Below, in pieces: positions 31,415-43,324 of a stretch of DNA of 64,000 bases (the first letter of the stretch is position 1; each line of letters begins with the position of its first letter). The DNA comes from Pseudomonas sp. 31-12. Lineage in GTDB: Bacteria; Pseudomonadota; Gammaproteobacteria; Pseudomonadales; Pseudomonadaceae. Under the pieces are notes generated by a model. The model saw only the letters and a program-made list of their open reading frames with translations, searched no databases and was not told the origin of the DNA. The position numbers and the translations under genes were made by a program. The stretch spans positions 2,294,001-2,358,000 of the forward strand of contig NZ_CP029482.1 in assembly GCF_003151075.1 (NCBI RefSeq). The letters are read 5' to 3'.

Positions 31415-33562
31415 ATGATTTACGAAGGTAAAGCCATCACGGTTAAGGCTCTTGAAAGTGGCATCGTCGAATTGAAATTCGACCTCAAGGGTGAGTCCGT
31501 CAACAAGTTCAACCGTCTAACCCTGAACGAACTGCGTCAGGCCGTAGACACCATCAAGGCAGATGCTTCGATCAAGGGTGTGATCGTCAGCAGTGGCAAG
31601 GACGTCTTCATCGTCGGCGCCGACATCACCGAATTTGTCGAGAACTTCAAGCTGCCTGATGTAGAGCTTGTCGCTGGCAACCTCGAAGCCAACAAGATTT
31701 TCAGCGATTTCGAAGACCTCAACGTCCCGACTGTCGCCGCGATCAACGGCATCGCGCTGGGTGGCGGTCTGGAAATGTGCCTGGCGGCGGACTTCCGCGT
31801 CATGTCCACCAAGGCCAAGATCGGTCTGCCGGAAGTCAAACTGGGCATCTACCCGGGCTTCGGCGGTACCGTGCGTCTGCCGCGCCTGATCGGTGCCGAC
31901 AACGCCATCGAGTGGATTGCCGCCGGCAAGGAAAACCGCCCTGAAGACGCGCTGAAAGTCGGCGCCGTCGATGCAGTGGTTGCCCCTGAGAAATTGCAGG
32001 AAGCGGCCCTGGAGCTGATCAAGCGCGCCATCTCCGGTGAGTTTGACTACAAGGCCAAGCGTCAGCCGAAGCTGGAAAAGCTGAAACTGAACGCCATCGA
32101 GCAAATGATGGCCTTCGAAACCGCCAAAGGTTTCGTGGCAGGTCAAGCCGGCCCGAACTACCCGGCACCGGTCGAAGCGATCAAGACCATCCAGAAAGCC
32201 GCGAACTTCGGTCGTGACAAGGCGCTGGAAATCGAAGCCGCCGGTTTCGTAAAACTGGCCAAGACCTCTGCCGCGCAGAGCTTGATCGGTCTGTTCCTGA
32301 ACGATCAGGAACTGAAGAAAAAGGCCAAGGCCTACGACGAAATCGCCAAGGACGTGAAGCAGGCCGCTGTATTGGGCGCTGGCATCATGGGTGGCGGTAT
32401 CGCTTATCAGTCGGCCTCCAAAGGTACGCCGATCCTGATGAAGGACATCAACGAGCACGGTATCGAGCAAGGCCTGGCGGAAGCCGCCAAGCTGCTGGTC
32501 GGCCGCGTTGATAAAGGTCGCATGACCCCGGCGAAAATGGCCGAAGTGCTTAACGGCATTCGTCCGACCCTGTCCTACGGAGATTTCGGTCACGTGGATC
32601 TGGTTGTCGAAGCGGTCGTCGAGAACCCGAAGCTCAAGCAAGCCGTTCTGGCCGAAGTCGAAGACAAGGTCAAAGAGGACACCATCCTCGCGTCCAACAC
32701 CTCGACCATTTCCATCACCTTGCTGGCCAAAGCCCTCAAGCGTCCGGAAAACTTCGTCGGCATGCACTTCTTCAACCCGGTGCACATGATGCCGCTGGTT
32801 GAAGTGATTCGTGGCGAGAAGTCCAGCGAGCTGGCCGTTGCCACTACCGTTGCCTACGCCAAGAAAATGGGCAAGAACCCGATCGTCGTCAATGACTGCC
32901 CGGGCTTCCTGGTCAACCGCGTCCTGTTCCCGTACTTCGGCGGTTTCGCCAAACTGGTCAGCGCTGGTGTGGACTTCGTCCGTATCGACAAGGTCATGGA
33001 AAAATTCGGCTGGCCAATGGGCCCGGCATACCTGATGGACGTGGTCGGCATCGACACCGGCCACCACGGTCGTGACGTGATGGCTGAAGGCTTCCCGGAC
33101 CGCATGAAAGACGATCGCCGTTCGGCTATCGACGTGCTCTACGAAGCCAAGCGCCTGGGCCAGAAGAATGGCAAGGGTTTCTATGCCTACGAGACCGACA
33201 AGAAAGGCAAGCAGAAGAAAGTGGCCGATCCGTCGGTGCTGGAAGTGCTCAAGCCGATCATTCACGAGCAGCGCGAAGTCACCGACGAAGACATCATCAA
33301 CTGGATGATGATCCCGCTGTGCCTGGAAACCGTGCGTTGCCTGGAAGACGGCATTGTCGAAACCGCCGCCGAAGCCGACATGGGTCTGGTCTACGGTATT
33401 GGTTTCCCTCCATTCCGTGGCGGTGCGCTGCGCTACATCGATTCGATCGGTGTTGCCGAGTTCGTTGCCCTGGCTGATCAGTACGCTGATTTGGGCGCGC
33501 TGTACCACCCGACCGCAAAACTGCGTGAAATGGCCAAAACCGGCCAACGGTTCTTCGGTTAA
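31415..33562 (+). CDS. fadB: Fatty acid oxidation complex alpha subunit FadB
   Basis: Multifunctional beta-oxidation enzyme (715 aa): enoyl-CoA hydratase/isomerase plus 3-hydroxyacyl-CoA dehydrogenase. N-terminal crotonase domain with [28 protein letters not shown] and [19 protein letters not shown] (catalytic glutamates); central dehydrogenase with [16 protein letters not shown] (NAD site) and [17 protein letters not shown]. Start ATG 31415 gives the standard length. Operon with fadA (33 bases apart). Confidence 0.97.
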   Translation: MIYEGKAITVKALESGIVELKFDLKGESVNKFNRLTLNELRQAVDTIKADASIKGVIVSSGKDVFIVGADITEFVENFKLPDVELVAGNLEANKIFSDFEDLNVPTVAAINGIALGGGLEMCLAADFRVMSTKAKIGLPEVKLGIYPGFGGTVRLPRLIGADNAIEWIAAGKENRPEDALKVGAVDAVVAPEKLQEAALELIKRAISGEFDYKAKRQPKLEKLKLNAIEQMMAFETAKGFVAGQAGPNYPAPVEAIKTIQKAANFGRDKALEIEAAGFVKLAKTSAAQSLIGLFLNDQELKKKAKAYDEIAKDVKQAAVLGAGIMGGGIAYQSASKGTPILMKDINEHGIEQGLAEAAKLLVGRVDKGRMTPAKMAEVLNGIRPTLSYGDFGHVDLVVEAVVENPKLKQAVLAEVEDKVKEDTILASNTSTISITLLAKALKRPENFVGMHFFNPVHMMPLVEVIRGEKSSELAVATTVAYAKKMGKNPIVVNDCPGFLVNRVLFPYFGGFAKLVSAGVDFVRIDKVMEKFGWPMGPAYLMDVVGIDTGHHGRDVMAEGFPDRMKDDRRSAIDVLYEAKRLGQKNGKGFYAYETDKKGKQKKVADPSVLEVLKPIIHEQREVTDEDIINWMMIPLCLETVRCLEDGIVETAAEADMGLVYGIGFPPFRGGALRYIDSIGVAEFVALADQYADLGALYHPTAKLREMAKTGQRFFG

Positions 33563-33588
33563 GCGTCCCAACACTTGAGCGAGAGTGA

Positions 33589-34770
<1,182 letters not shown>

Positions 34771-34788
34771 GCGTTTCGTTGATGGAAG

Positions 34789-34820
34789 CCGGGGCCAAGT
34801 GCCCCGGTTTTTGTTTTTCT
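34789..34820 (+). terminator. Rho-independent terminator of fadBA
   Basis: Stem CCGGGGC/GCCCCGG followed by TTTTTGTTTTT. Confidence 0.92.
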
Positions 34821-34870
34821 GAATTTATTTTTTGTTTTTATTTTTAAAAGATTTGAGTGAGGGCCAAACC

Positions 34871-35107
34871 ATGCCGATACAACCTGGGCTCTACCAGCAT
34901 TACAAAGGTCCGCAGTACCGCGTATTCAGCATCGCGCGGCATTCGGAAACCGAAGAAGAAGTGGTCTTCTACCAAGCCCTGTATGGCGATTACGGCTTTT
35001 GGGTGCGTCCCTTGAGCATGTTCCTGGAGTCGGTCGAGGTTGACGGCGAACAGGTGCCACGCTTTGCTTTGGTGCAAGCCGAACCGAGCCTTTTTTCGAA
35101 GCCATAA
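34871..35107 (+). CDS. DUF1653 domain protein
   Basis: Encodes 78 aa. The whole protein is the DUF1653 fold: GLYQHYKGPQYRVFSIARHS, VVFYQALYGDYGFWVRPLSMF. Function not established for the family. Start ATG 34871 with GAGGG about eight bases upstream; upstream sequence in frame is the T-rich tail of the fadA terminator. Confidence 0.88.
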   Translation: MPIQPGLYQHYKGPQYRVFSIARHSETEEEVVFYQALYGDYGFWVRPLSMFLESVEVDGEQVPRFALVQAEPSLFSKP

Positions 35108-35221
35108 GCTGAGTGCGCGCAGGACCCTGCGCTTGACCTCACCTTGTAGCCACTATATATAGCGGTGCCGCGTCAGGCGCCAACCGCCTTTCACTTCTAG
35201 AATTCAGGAATTTTCTGATCC

Positions 35222-37849
35222 ATGGGCAAATCGCTGGTCATTGTGGAATCCCCGGCTAAGGCCAAGACCATCAACAAGTATCTGGGTAACCAATACGTGG
35301 TGAAGTCGAGTATCGGCCATATCCGAGACCTGCCCACCAGCGGTTCGGCTAGCGCCAGCAAAGAGCCAGCCGCCAAGCGCGGCAAGGCCGCCGCGGGTGA
35401 AGGTCCGGTGCTCACGCCGAAAGAGAAGGCGCGCAAGCAGCTGGTCTCGCGCATGGGTGTCGATCCCGATCATGGCTGGAAAGCCAAGTACGAGATCCTC
35501 CCGGGCAAGGAAAAGGTCATCGAAGAGCTGCGCCGGCTCGCCAAAGATGCTGACACCATCTATCTCGCAACCGACTTGGATCGCGAGGGGGAAGCCATTG
35601 CCTGGCACCTGCGCGAAGCCATCGGTGGTGATGACAGCCGCTACAAGCGCGTGGTGTTCAACGAAATCACCAAGAAAGCGATTCAGGAAGCCTTCTCCAA
35701 ACCGGGCGAGCTGGACATTGACCGTGTCAACGCCCAACAGGCACGTCGTTTTCTCGACCGCGTGGTGGGTTACATGGTTTCGCCGCTGCTTTGGGCCAAG
35801 GTCGCCCGTGGCCTGTCCGCCGGTCGCGTGCAGTCGGTTGCGGTAAAACTGGTCGTTGAGCGTGAGCGTGAAATCCGCGCGTTCAACCCGGAAGAATACT
35901 GGGAAGTCCACGCTGACCTCGGTACCACCAAGGGCGCAACCGTGCGCTTTGACGTGGCTCGGGAAAAAGGCGAGGCCTTCAAGCCGCTCAACGAAGCCCA
36001 GGCCATGGCCGCGCTGGAGAAGCTCAAGGCTTCCAGCTACAGCATCGTCAAGCGCGAAGACAAACCGACCAGCAGCAAGCCGTCGGCACCGTTCATCACC
36101 TCCACCCTGCAACAGGCCGCGAGTAACCGCCTGGGCTTCGGCGTGAAGAAAACCATGATGATGGCCCAGCGTTTGTACGAAGCCGGCTACATCACGTATA
36201 TGCGTACCGACTCCACCAACCTCTCGGCCGATGCCGTGACGATGGCGCGCACATATATTGAAGGCGAGTTCGGCAAGAAGTACCTGCCGGAAAACCCGAA
36301 CGTCTACAGCAGCAAGGAAGGCGCACAAGAGGCTCACGAAGCAATTCGTCCGTCTGACGCCAACACCGAGCCAAGCAAGCTGTCGGGCATGGAGCGTGAT
36401 GCAGAGCGGCTCTACGAGCTGATCTGGCGCCAGTTCCTCGCTTGCCAGATGCTGCCGGCCCAATACCTGTCGACCACGGTCACCGTCGGTGCCGGCGATT
36501 TCGAGCTGCGCGCCAAGGGCCGCATCCTGAAATTCGACGGCTACACCCGCGTCATGCCACAAATCGCCAAGCCTGGTGATGACGACGTGCTGCCGGACAT
36601 GGCCCAGGGCGACGCGATGAAGCTGATCAAGCTTGATCCGACCCAGCACTTCACCAAGCCACCGGCGCGTTATTCGGAAGCGAGCCTGGTAAAAGAAATG
36701 GAAAAACGTGGCATCGGTCGTCCTTCGACCTACGCGGCGATCATTTCGACCATCCAGGACCGCGGCTACGTCGCGCTGCACAACCGTCGTTTCTACTCGG
36801 AAAAGATGGGCGACATCGTCACCGAACGTCTGGCCGAGAGCTTCTCGAATCTTATGGACTACGGCTTCACCGCCGGCATGGAAGAGAACCTCGATGACGT
36901 GGCCCAGGGCGAACGCGACTGGAAAAACGTGCTCGACGAGTTCTACGGCGACTTCAAGAAAAAACTCGAAGTAGCCGAAAGTGCCGAAGGTGGCATGCGC
37001 GCCAACCAACCGGTCATGACTGACATTCCGTGCGTGTTGTGCGGTCGTCCGATGCAGATTCGTACCGCATCGACTGGCGTGTTCCTCGGTTGCTCGGGTT
37101 ACAGCCTGCCGCCGAAAGAACGCTGCAAGGCCACCGTCAACCTGGTGCCGGGCGATGAAATCGCTGCGGACGACGAGGGTGAATCGGAATCCCTGGTGCT
37201 GCGTGGCAAGCACCGCTGCCCGATCTGCAGCACGGCAATGGACGCTTACCTGCTGGATGAGAAGCGCAAGCTGCACATCTGCGGTAACAACCCGGATTGC
37301 TCAGGCTACGAAATCGAAGAGGGCACCTATCGCATCAAAGGCTACGAAGGTCCGAGCCTGGAATGCGACAAGTGTGGCAGCGAGATGCAGCTCAAGACCG
37401 GCCGATTCGGCAAGTTCTTCGGGTGCACCAATCCGACGTGCAAGAACACCCGCAAACTGCTGAAAAGCGGTGACGCGGCGCCGCCGAAGATGGACCCGGT
37501 GAAGATGCCTGAGCTGAAATGCGAAAAGGTCAATGACACCTACATCCTGCGCGACGGTGCTTCCGGTCTGTTCCTGGCGGCCAGCCAGTTTCCGAAAAAC
37601 CGCGAGACGCGTGCTCCGCTGGTCATGGAAATTGTGCCGCACAAGGATGAGATCGATCCGAAGTACCACTTCCTCTGTGAAGCGCCGAAAAAAGATCCGG
37701 ACGGCCTGCCTGCTGTGATCCGTTACAGCCGCAAGACCAAAGAGCAGTACGTGCAGACAGAAGTCGACGGCAAGCCGACCGGCTGGAAGGCTTACTACGA
37801 CGGCGGCAAATGGACGGTTGAAGACAAGCGTCCGGCAGCCAAAGCGTAA
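35222..37849 (+). CDS. topA: DNA topoisomerase I
   Basis: Type IA topoisomerase (875 aa) relaxing negative supercoils. TOPRIM domain at 1-150 ([36 protein letters not shown]), active-site tyrosine Y326 in [11 protein letters not shown], and C-terminal zinc-binding modules: CVLCGRPM...[14 protein letters not shown]...[10 protein letters not shown] and CDKCGSEM...[10 protein letters not shown] terminal basic domain follows. Start ATG 35222. Confidence 0.97.
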   Translation: MGKSLVIVESPAKAKTINKYLGNQYVVKSSIGHIRDLPTSGSASASKEPAAKRGKAAAGEGPVLTPKEKARKQLVSRMGVDPDHGWKAKYEILPGKEKVIEELRRLAKDADTIYLATDLDREGEAIAWHLREAIGGDDSRYKRVVFNEITKKAIQEAFSKPGELDIDRVNAQQARRFLDRVVGYMVSPLLWAKVARGLSAGRVQSVAVKLVVEREREIRAFNPEEYWEVHADLGTTKGATVRFDVAREKGEAFKPLNEAQAMAALEKLKASSYSIVKREDKPTSSKPSAPFITSTLQQAASNRLGFGVKKTMMMAQRLYEAGYITYMRTDSTNLSADAVTMARTYIEGEFGKKYLPENPNVYSSKEGAQEAHEAIRPSDANTEPSKLSGMERDAERLYELIWRQFLACQMLPAQYLSTTVTVGAGDFELRAKGRILKFDGYTRVMPQIAKPGDDDVLPDMAQGDAMKLIKLDPTQHFTKPPARYSEASLVKEMEKRGIGRPSTYAAIISTIQDRGYVALHNRRFYSEKMGDIVTERLAESFSNLMDYGFTAGMEENLDDVAQGERDWKNVLDEFYGDFKKKLEVAESAEGGMRANQPVMTDIPCVLCGRPMQIRTASTGVFLGCSGYSLPPKERCKATVNLVPGDEIAADDEGESESLVLRGKHRCPICSTAMDAYLLDEKRKLHICGNNPDCSGYEIEEGTYRIKGYEGPSLECDKCGSEMQLKTGRFGKFFGCTNPTCKNTRKLLKSGDAAPPKMDPVKMPELKCEKVNDTYILRDGASGLFLAASQFPKNRETRAPLVMEIVPHKDEIDPKYHFLCEAPKKDPDGLPAVIRYSRKTKEQYVQTEVDGKPTGWKAYYDGGKWTVEDKRPAAKA

Positions 37850-37864
37850 AAACAGGCTGTACAC

Positions 37865-37911
37865 AAAAGGCCGCATGACAACCCACGGGTTTTCATGCGG
37901 CCTTTTTGTTT
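37865..37911 (+). terminator. Rho-independent terminator of topA
   Basis: 14-bp stem AAAAGGCCGCATGA/TCATGCGGCCTTTT and T-rich tail. Confidence 0.94.
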
Positions 37912-37991
37912 TGTGCTTGCGGTCAGCTCGGCTGATCCACGACACTGTCTGATCTGCGTGAAGCAATTTTTTCGTTGTGGAGGCTGCCGTC

Positions 37992-38516
37992 ATGGCCCAC
38001 GAACTCTATACCCGTACTAATCAAAAGATTTATTTCGCCGGCCTGTCGCTCGAAGCGCTTGCCAGAGCCGAAGAGGGGCGGACGATGAATTCCCTGGCGC
38101 TGATTCAGGCCGGGCGTGAGTCGGCGTTGTTTCACTTGTACGGCGCGTTGCTGGGGCTGTGCCATGAAATTGCCGGCTTCTATCGCTTGCCGCAGGCCAA
38201 TGCGCCTCGGGTGGAGATGCTGCTGACTCGGGAAGTGCTGGAAGCCATCGCCATTCCCGAGATGGCTGAGATGGTCGAGCTGGCCCAGAATCCGGAAACC
38301 TGGCTGGCCAAGCTGCTGGCGGCTCACGCGGCGATGTTCCAGCCGCCTCGTGCTCCACACAAGCCCAAGGGTGACGTCACTCAGCCGCTCATCCTGGCCG
38401 TTAACCTGGATGAAGAAGAGGCGCCAGAGGAGTTGAGTCGCGAAGAGCTGGAGAGCTGGCGCCAGAACCTGAAAGGGTTGGCGATCCGTTTTCGCGAAGG
38501 CTTGAACGAGTGCTGA
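37992..38516 (+). CDS. Conserved Pseudomonas protein (DUF6586-like)
   Basis: Encodes 174 aa, largely helical: AHELYTRTNQKIYFAGLSLE, AGRESALFHLYGALLGLCHEIAGFYRLP, acidic C-terminus EEEAPEELSREELESWRQNL. No catalytic motif recognised; I believe it belongs to the Pseudomonas family DUF6586 but cannot confirm it. Start ATG 37992, preceded by GGAGG. It lies between topA and a small conserved gene, as in other pseudomonads. Confidence 0.75.
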   Translation: MAHELYTRTNQKIYFAGLSLEALARAEEGRTMNSLALIQAGRESALFHLYGALLGLCHEIAGFYRLPQANAPRVEMLLTREVLEAIAIPEMAEMVELAQNPETWLAKLLAAHAAMFQPPRAPHKPKGDVTQPLILAVNLDEEEAPEELSREELESWRQNLKGLAIRFREGLNEC

Positions 38517-38622
38517 TCGACTGAGTGCCGGCGGTGCGATTAAAAGCGCTGCTGGTCAAGTTACCGAGCGAAGCCTGGCCGATGCCTATATAATCCCCGC
38601 CTTTCGTGGAGAACAGACCTTT

Positions 38623-38856
38623 ATGCCAACGTCCTTTCTAGAAATTGTCGAGTTACCAGACGGCCGAATCGAGCTGCGCAGGGCTGAGGACGAGGGTTCT
38701 CTGGTCACTTTGGATTTCTCCGAGGATGCCAAGGCTTTCCTGCAGGGCCAGCACGTCGAAGTCGCCAAGGCGATGTTGAGCGTCGGTGTTCAGATGGCAG
38801 GGCGTCTGGTTGAAGGCGAATTCAATACGGATGAGAGTTCGCGGGTTCTCCACTGA
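38623..38856 (+). CDS. Small conserved Pseudomonas protein of unknown function
   Basis: Encodes 77 aa, MPTSFLEIVELPDGRIELRR at the start, acidic, no membrane segment or known domain. A clear -10 (TATAAT, about 38587) lies 35 bases upstream of ATG 38623, so the 5' leader is short and the gene has its own promoter. Convergent with sulA. Confidence 0.75.
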   Translation: MPTSFLEIVELPDGRIELRRAEDEGSLVTLDFSEDAKAFLQGQHVEVAKAMLSVGVQMAGRLVEGEFNTDESSRVLH

Positions 38857-38892
38857 TCCCATTCGTCGCTTTCTGCTGATACGGCTTCGGAC

Positions 38893-38943
38893 CGGCTTCT
38901 CTATCCTTTGAGAAGCCCCGCGCAATTGATTGCGCGCTTTGTT
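38893..38943 (+). terminator. Double hairpin between converging genes
   Basis: GGCTTCT/AGAAGCC hairpin followed directly by GCGCAA-TTGA-TTGCGC and then GCTTTGTTT. Plausible terminator for the 38623 gene. Confidence 0.6.
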
Positions 38944-38949
38944 TACAGG

Positions 38950-39423
38950 TTAACCCAATCGAATATTCAGGCTCTGCGCATCCCCGGTACGGGCCGCGCT
39001 GATCAACTGTTGCCGTGAATTTGTGCTCAAGGGGTTGAGCCAGCTGACAACGGTGTGGCTGCGGCCCAGGCGCAAGGCTTCGCAGGTCAGCTGCTGGGCG
39101 CTCTGAGTGCCGCGAGGTTGCAGCAGCAGGATGCGTTCGCGGTTGAGACCGGCGTCCCGCAGCCACGCCTGGGTCAGGCTGGCGGGCGGGGCGATCAGTG
39201 TCAGCCATCGCGCGTCCTGATCCTGGCTCAGTTCCCGAAGGATCGGCGCCAAAAGGTTCAGGCAGTTCCCGGCCGCACCACGCAGTGAAAGCTCGCTGAA
39301 AACTTCGGGTTCGGCGCTCCAGGGCGTCTCGACCACGTCTTTCAGGATTGGCGCCAACGGTTGCACCATGAATGCCTCGAACAACGGCAGTTGGGCTTGC
39401 TGTGATGTGTGTGGGAACTGCAT
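38950..39423 (-). CDS. sulA: SOS cell division inhibitor SulA
   Basis: Inhibitor of FtsZ ring assembly after DNA damage (157 aa). Matches Pseudomonas SulA by its FSELSLRGAAGNCLNLLAPIL and WLTLIAPPASLTQAWLRDAG segments (RecA-like fold without nucleotide site). Start ATG 39423 with GGAGG upstream. It directly follows lexA (10 bases), so it is under the same two LexA boxes, unlike E. coli where sulA stands alone. Confidence 0.9.
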   Translation of the reverse strand: MQFPHTSQQAQLPLFEAFMVQPLAPILKDVVETPWSAEPEVFSELSLRGAAGNCLNLLAPILRELSQDQDARWLTLIAPPASLTQAWLRDAGLNRERILLLQPRGTQSAQQLTCEALRLGRSHTVVSWLNPLSTNSRQQLISAARTGDAQSLNIRLG

Positions 39424-39433
39424 AAAGCCTCCT

Positions 39434-40042
39434 TTAGCGGCGAATGACGCCGACACTCAAGCCTTCGATCACCAGTTCCTGATCTTTCAGGTTGACTTCG
39501 ATTGGGGCAAATTCAGGGTTTTCGGCAATCAACCAGACCTTGCTGCCGTCGCGCTTGAAGCGCTTGACGGTCACTTCGTCACCGATCCGTGCCACGACGA
39601 TCTGGCCATTGCGGGCTTCCCGGGTGGTGTGGACGGCCAACAGGTCGCCGTCAAAAATACCGACGTCCTTCATGCTCATGCCATGAACGCGCAGCAGATA
39701 ATCAGCGCGCGGATGGAAGAAGGCAGGGTTGATGTTGCAGGACTCTTCGATGTGCTGCTGGGCCAGAATCGGCGCACCGGCAGCGACTCGGCCAATGATC
39801 GGCAGAGTAGAATCATCGGCCTTGGCTTCGAAGCCCGGAATGCGAATACCACGGGAAGCGCCCGGGGTCATCTCGATCGCACCTTTGCGGGCAAGCGCCT
39901 TGAGGTGTTCTTCCGCCGCGTTGGGCGATTTGAAACCCAGTTCCTGAGCGATTTCCGCACGGGTTGGCGGGTAGCCGTTGTCTTCTAGGCAGCGTTTGAT
40001 GAAGGCCAGAATCTCTGCTTGGCGTGGCGTCAGCTTTAGCAT
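39434..40042 (-). CDS. lexA: SOS repressor LexA
   Basis: Self-cleaving repressor (202 aa). N-terminal winged helix ([36 protein letters not shown]), cleavage site Ala88-Gly89 in RVAAGAP, catalytic Ser123 (HGMSMKDVG) and Lys160 (EVTVKRFK). Start ATG 40042. First gene of lexA-sulA, preceded by two LexA boxes, indicating autoregulation. Confidence 0.97.
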   Translation of the reverse strand: MLKLTPRQAEILAFIKRCLEDNGYPPTRAEIAQELGFKSPNAAEEHLKALARKGAIEMTPGASRGIRIPGFEAKADDSTLPIIGRVAAGAPILAQQHIEESCNINPAFFHPRADYLLRVHGMSMKDVGIFDGDLLAVHTTREARNGQIVVARIGDEVTVKRFKRDGSKVWLIAENPEFAPIEVNLKDQELVIEGLSVGVIRR

Positions 40043-40052
40043 ATTGATCGCT

Positions 40053-40068
40053 CTGTCTTTTTATACAG
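40053..40068. promoter_or_regulatory. LexA box 1
   Basis: CTGTCTTTTTATACAG matches CTG-N10-CAG; 10 bases before the lexA start. Confidence 0.92.
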
Positions 40069-40071
40069 TGA

Positions 40072-40087
40072 CTGGGATTATATACAG
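40072..40087. promoter_or_regulatory. LexA box 2
   Basis: CTGGGATTATATACAG matches CTG-N10-CAG; on the minus strand CTGTATATAATCCCAG. Centres of the two boxes are 19 bases apart, about two helical turns. Confidence 0.92.
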
Positions 40088-40212
40088 TGAAACGGTCTTG
40101 GCAATGCCCCTTTTTTGGCCGGCCGCTGGACGGTCAATCAGCCTGCTGATTAAAGCCTCGCCGTTGTATGGTTAAATAGCTGACCGACCATTCCCAAAAC
40201 GAACCGGCAGGC

Positions 40213-40241
40213 TTGACAATGCACAGGCTGAAACGTATGTT
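40213..40241 (+). promoter_or_regulatory. psrA promoter
   Basis: TTGACA (40213-40218) and TATGTT (40236-40241) with a 17-base spacer; the -10 lies inside the first PsrA palindrome. Confidence 0.75.
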
Positions 40242-40243
40242 TC
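40230..40243. promoter_or_regulatory. PsrA operator 1
   Basis: GAAACGTATGTTTC, a palindrome fitting the PsrA consensus G/CAAAC-N4-GTTTG/C. Confidence 0.85.
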
Positions 40244-40256
40244 AAACAAGTGTTTG
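40243..40256. promoter_or_regulatory. PsrA operator 2
   Basis: CAAACAAGTGTTTG, second palindrome of the same consensus, sharing one base with operator 1. Confidence 0.85.
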
Positions 40257-40271
40257 TCAGGCGGAGTAGCC

Positions 40272-40979
40272 ATGGCCCAGTCGGAAACCGTTGAACGCAT
40301 TCTCGATGCTGCCGAGCAGTTGTTCGCGGAAAAAGGTTTCGCCGAAACCTCGTTGCGTCTGATCACCAGCAAGGCCGGAGTCAATCTGGCGGCGGTCAAC
40401 TATCATTTCGGTTCGAAGAAGGCGCTGATCCAGGCGGTCTTCTCGCGCTTTCTCGGGCCGTTTTGCCTGAGTCTTGATAAAGAGCTGGAACGGCGTCAGT
40501 CCAAGCCTGACAACAAGCCGACACTCGAAGAGTTGCTCGAGATTCTCGTTGAGCAAGCCCTCGTCGTGCAGCCTCGCAGCGGCAACGACCTGTCTATCTT
40601 CATGCGCTTGCTGGGACTGGCGTTCAGTCAGAGCCAGGGTCACCTGCGTCGTTATCTGGAAGACATGTACGGCAAGGTGTTCCGCCGCTACATGATGCTG
40701 GTAAACGAAGCTGCGCCGCGCATTCCACCGATCGAGCTGTTCTGGCGCGTGCACTTCATGCTCGGCGCTGCGGCGTTCAGCATGTCGGGGATCAAGGCGT
40801 TGCGAGCGATTGCCGAGACCGATTTCGGCGTCAACACATCCATTGAGCAAGTGATGCGCCTGATGGTGCCGTTCCTGGCTGCAGGCATGCGCGCCGAAAC
40901 CGGCGTCACCGATGCGGCCATGGCCACTGCGCAACTGCGTCCGCGCAGCAAGTCGACCCCGGCTGCCGCCAAGGTTTAA
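40272..40979 (+). CDS. psrA: TetR-family regulator PsrA
   Basis: Fatty-acid-responsive regulator (235 aa) that in Pseudomonas activates rpoS and represses itself and fadBA. N-terminal TetR helix-turn-helix (SLRLITSKAGVNLAAVNYHFGSK split around the recognition helix), ligand-binding C-terminal domain. Start ATG 40272 with GCGGAG upstream; GTG 40254 would place the start inside the operator. Two abutting operators over the promoter show autoregulation. Confidence 0.94.
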   Translation: MAQSETVERILDAAEQLFAEKGFAETSLRLITSKAGVNLAAVNYHFGSKKALIQAVFSRFLGPFCLSLDKELERRQSKPDNKPTLEELLEILVEQALVVQPRSGNDLSIFMRLLGLAFSQSQGHLRRYLEDMYGKVFRRYMMLVNEAAPRIPPIELFWRVHFMLGAAAFSMSGIKALRAIAETDFGVNTSIEQVMRLMVPFLAAGMRAETGVTDAAMATAQLRPRSKSTPAAAKV

Positions 40980-41027
40980 CCGAGCACGGGTGGGCGCGGC
41001 GGCTGACATCCGCTAAGCTAGCCGCCC

Positions 41028-41141
41028 ATGCCGACTCTCGTTCTGAACCCGCTCCCCATTGATATCGCCGACCTGCCGGGCACAGCCCAAGGCGGCGAAC
41101 GCGTGCGAGCCGGGTTTTTCGTTCTCAAGGAATCTCTATGA
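41028..41141 (+). CDS. Possible 37-residue leader peptide overlapping nagZ start
   Basis: Open frame MPTLVLNPLPIDIADLPGTA... ending in a TGA that overlaps the nagZ ATG (ATGA). Codon choice is GC-rich and Pseudomonas-like. There is no Shine-Dalgarno; TAAGCT at 41014-41019 could be a -10 giving a nearly leaderless mRNA, but no -35 is evident. Translation would couple to nagZ. Speculative. Confidence 0.35.
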   Translation: MPTLVLNPLPIDIADLPGTAQGGERVRAGFFVLKESL

Positions 41142-42148
41142 CTGCTGGCCTGCAAGGCTCGTTGATGGTGGACGTCGCCGGTACCTGGCTGACGGCCGAA
41201 GATCGCCAATTGTTGCGTCAGCCCGAAGTGGGCGGCCTGATCATTTTCGCCCGCAACATCGAAAGCCCGCGCCAGGTGCGCGAGCTCAGCGCTGCAATCC
41301 GCGCCATTCGTCCCGACCTGCTGCTGGCGGTGGATCAGGAAGGTGGTCGCGTTCAGCGTCTGCGCCAAGGCTTCGTCCGGCTGCCGGCCATGCGCGCCAT
41401 TGCCGACAACCCGAACGCCGAGTACCTGGCCGAGCAGTGCGGCTGGATCATGGCCACCGAAGTGCTGGCCGTTGGGCTCGACCTGAGCTTCGCCCCGGTG
41501 CTGGACCTGGATTACCAGCGCAGCGCCGTCGTCGGCACTCGCTCGTTCGAGGGTGATCCGGAGCGCGCAGCCTTGCTCGCGGGTGCATTCATCCGCGGCA
41601 TGAACAGCGCCGGCATGGCCGCCACCGGCAAGCATTTCCCCGGTCACGGCTGGGCCGAGGCGGATTCCCACGTCGCGATCCCGAACGACGAGCGCAGCCT
41701 CGACGAAATTCGCGCCAAAGACCTGGTGCCGTTCGCCAAGTTGAGCAAGCAATTGGCCGCCATCATGCCGGCCCACGTTATTTATCCACAAGTCGATTCC
41801 CAGCCCGCAGGCTTCTCACGCCGCTGGTTGCAGGACATCCTGCGCGGCGAGCTGCAATTCGATGGCGTGATCTTCAGCGACGACCTGTCCATGGCCGGTG
41901 CCCACGTGGTTGGCGATGCCGCCAGCCGTATCGAAGCCGCGCTGACTGCCGGTTGCGACATGGGCCTGGTATGCAATGACCGCGCTGCGGCGGAGCTGGC
42001 GTTGAGTGCCGCCCAGCGCTTGAAAGTCACGCCGTCCGAGCGCATCGCGCGGATGCGTGGCCAGTCGTACGCCAACACTGAATACCGTCAGAACCCGCGC
42101 TGGCTGACTGCCATCGGCGCGCTCAAAGAAGCTCAACTGATTGAATAA
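41138..42148 (+). CDS. nagZ: Beta-N-acetylhexosaminidase NagZ
   Basis: Cytoplasmic glycosidase (336 aa, GH3) of peptidoglycan recycling; its anhydromuropeptide products influence AmpC beta-lactamase induction. Motifs: LLLAVDQEGGRVQRL, KHFPGHGWAEADSHV (catalytic His loop) and VIFSDDLSMAGA (nucleophile Asp). Start ATG 41138 with AAGGA upstream. Followed after 12 bases by the methylthioinosine phosphorylase gene. Confidence 0.95.
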   Translation: MTAGLQGSLMVDVAGTWLTAEDRQLLRQPEVGGLIIFARNIESPRQVRELSAAIRAIRPDLLLAVDQEGGRVQRLRQGFVRLPAMRAIADNPNAEYLAEQCGWIMATEVLAVGLDLSFAPVLDLDYQRSAVVGTRSFEGDPERAALLAGAFIRGMNSAGMAATGKHFPGHGWAEADSHVAIPNDERSLDEIRAKDLVPFAKLSKQLAAIMPAHVIYPQVDSQPAGFSRRWLQDILRGELQFDGVIFSDDLSMAGAHVVGDAASRIEAALTAGCDMGLVCNDRAAAELALSAAQRLKVTPSERIARMRGQSYANTEYRQNPRWLTAIGALKEAQLIE

Positions 42149-42898
<750 letters not shown>

Positions 42899-42899
42899 G

Positions 42900-43221
42900 T
42901 TGGTTTCTGATCAGTTTGAAGGCTGGCGGCACAGGTCTGAACCTGACTGCTGCGGATACGGTCATCCATTTCGATCCCTGGTGGAATCCGGCGGTGGAAA
43001 ACCAGGCGACTGACCGGGCCTACAGGATTGGGCAAAACAAACCGGTGTTCGTCTACAAGCTGATAGCTCGTGGCACCGTAGAAGAAAAAATACAGGCACT
43101 GCAGCTGTAGAAGGCGGCATTGGCTGGGGCGGTGCTTGAAGGCGGGACGACTGGCGGGTGGAAGCTTGAGCAGAGTGATATCGAGGCGCTGTTTGCACCG
43201 CTGCCAAATCTCAAGTCCTGA
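42900..43221 (+). pseudogene. C-terminal fragment of a SNF2-type helicase, broken
   Basis: The frame [20 protein letters not shown]... matches the last ~105 residues of the intact helicase at 43344-46037 but lies on the opposite strand, beginning two bases after the mtnP stop. A TAG at 43108-43110 interrupts the frame; the match resumes to ALFAPLPNLKS and a TGA at 43219-43221. About seven differences in 60 residues, and many silent changes, so it is an old relic of a related gene and not a fresh copy. Confidence 0.85.
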
Positions 43222-43253
43222 TTTCCGATCTTAAATGAAACCGAGTTGACGCT

Positions 43254-43324
43254 ATCGCGGGCAAGCCACGCTCCCACAGGATGATCGCTGAACCTGTGGG
43301 AGCGGGCTTGCCCGCGAAGGCGAT
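43254..43324. repeat. REP-type inverted repeat, small class, short form
   Basis: ATCGCGGGCAAGCCACGCTCCC faces GGGAGCGGGCTTGCCCGCGA, 71 bases overall; the two arms belong to slightly different variants. Between the helicase relic and the intact helicase. Confidence 0.85.
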
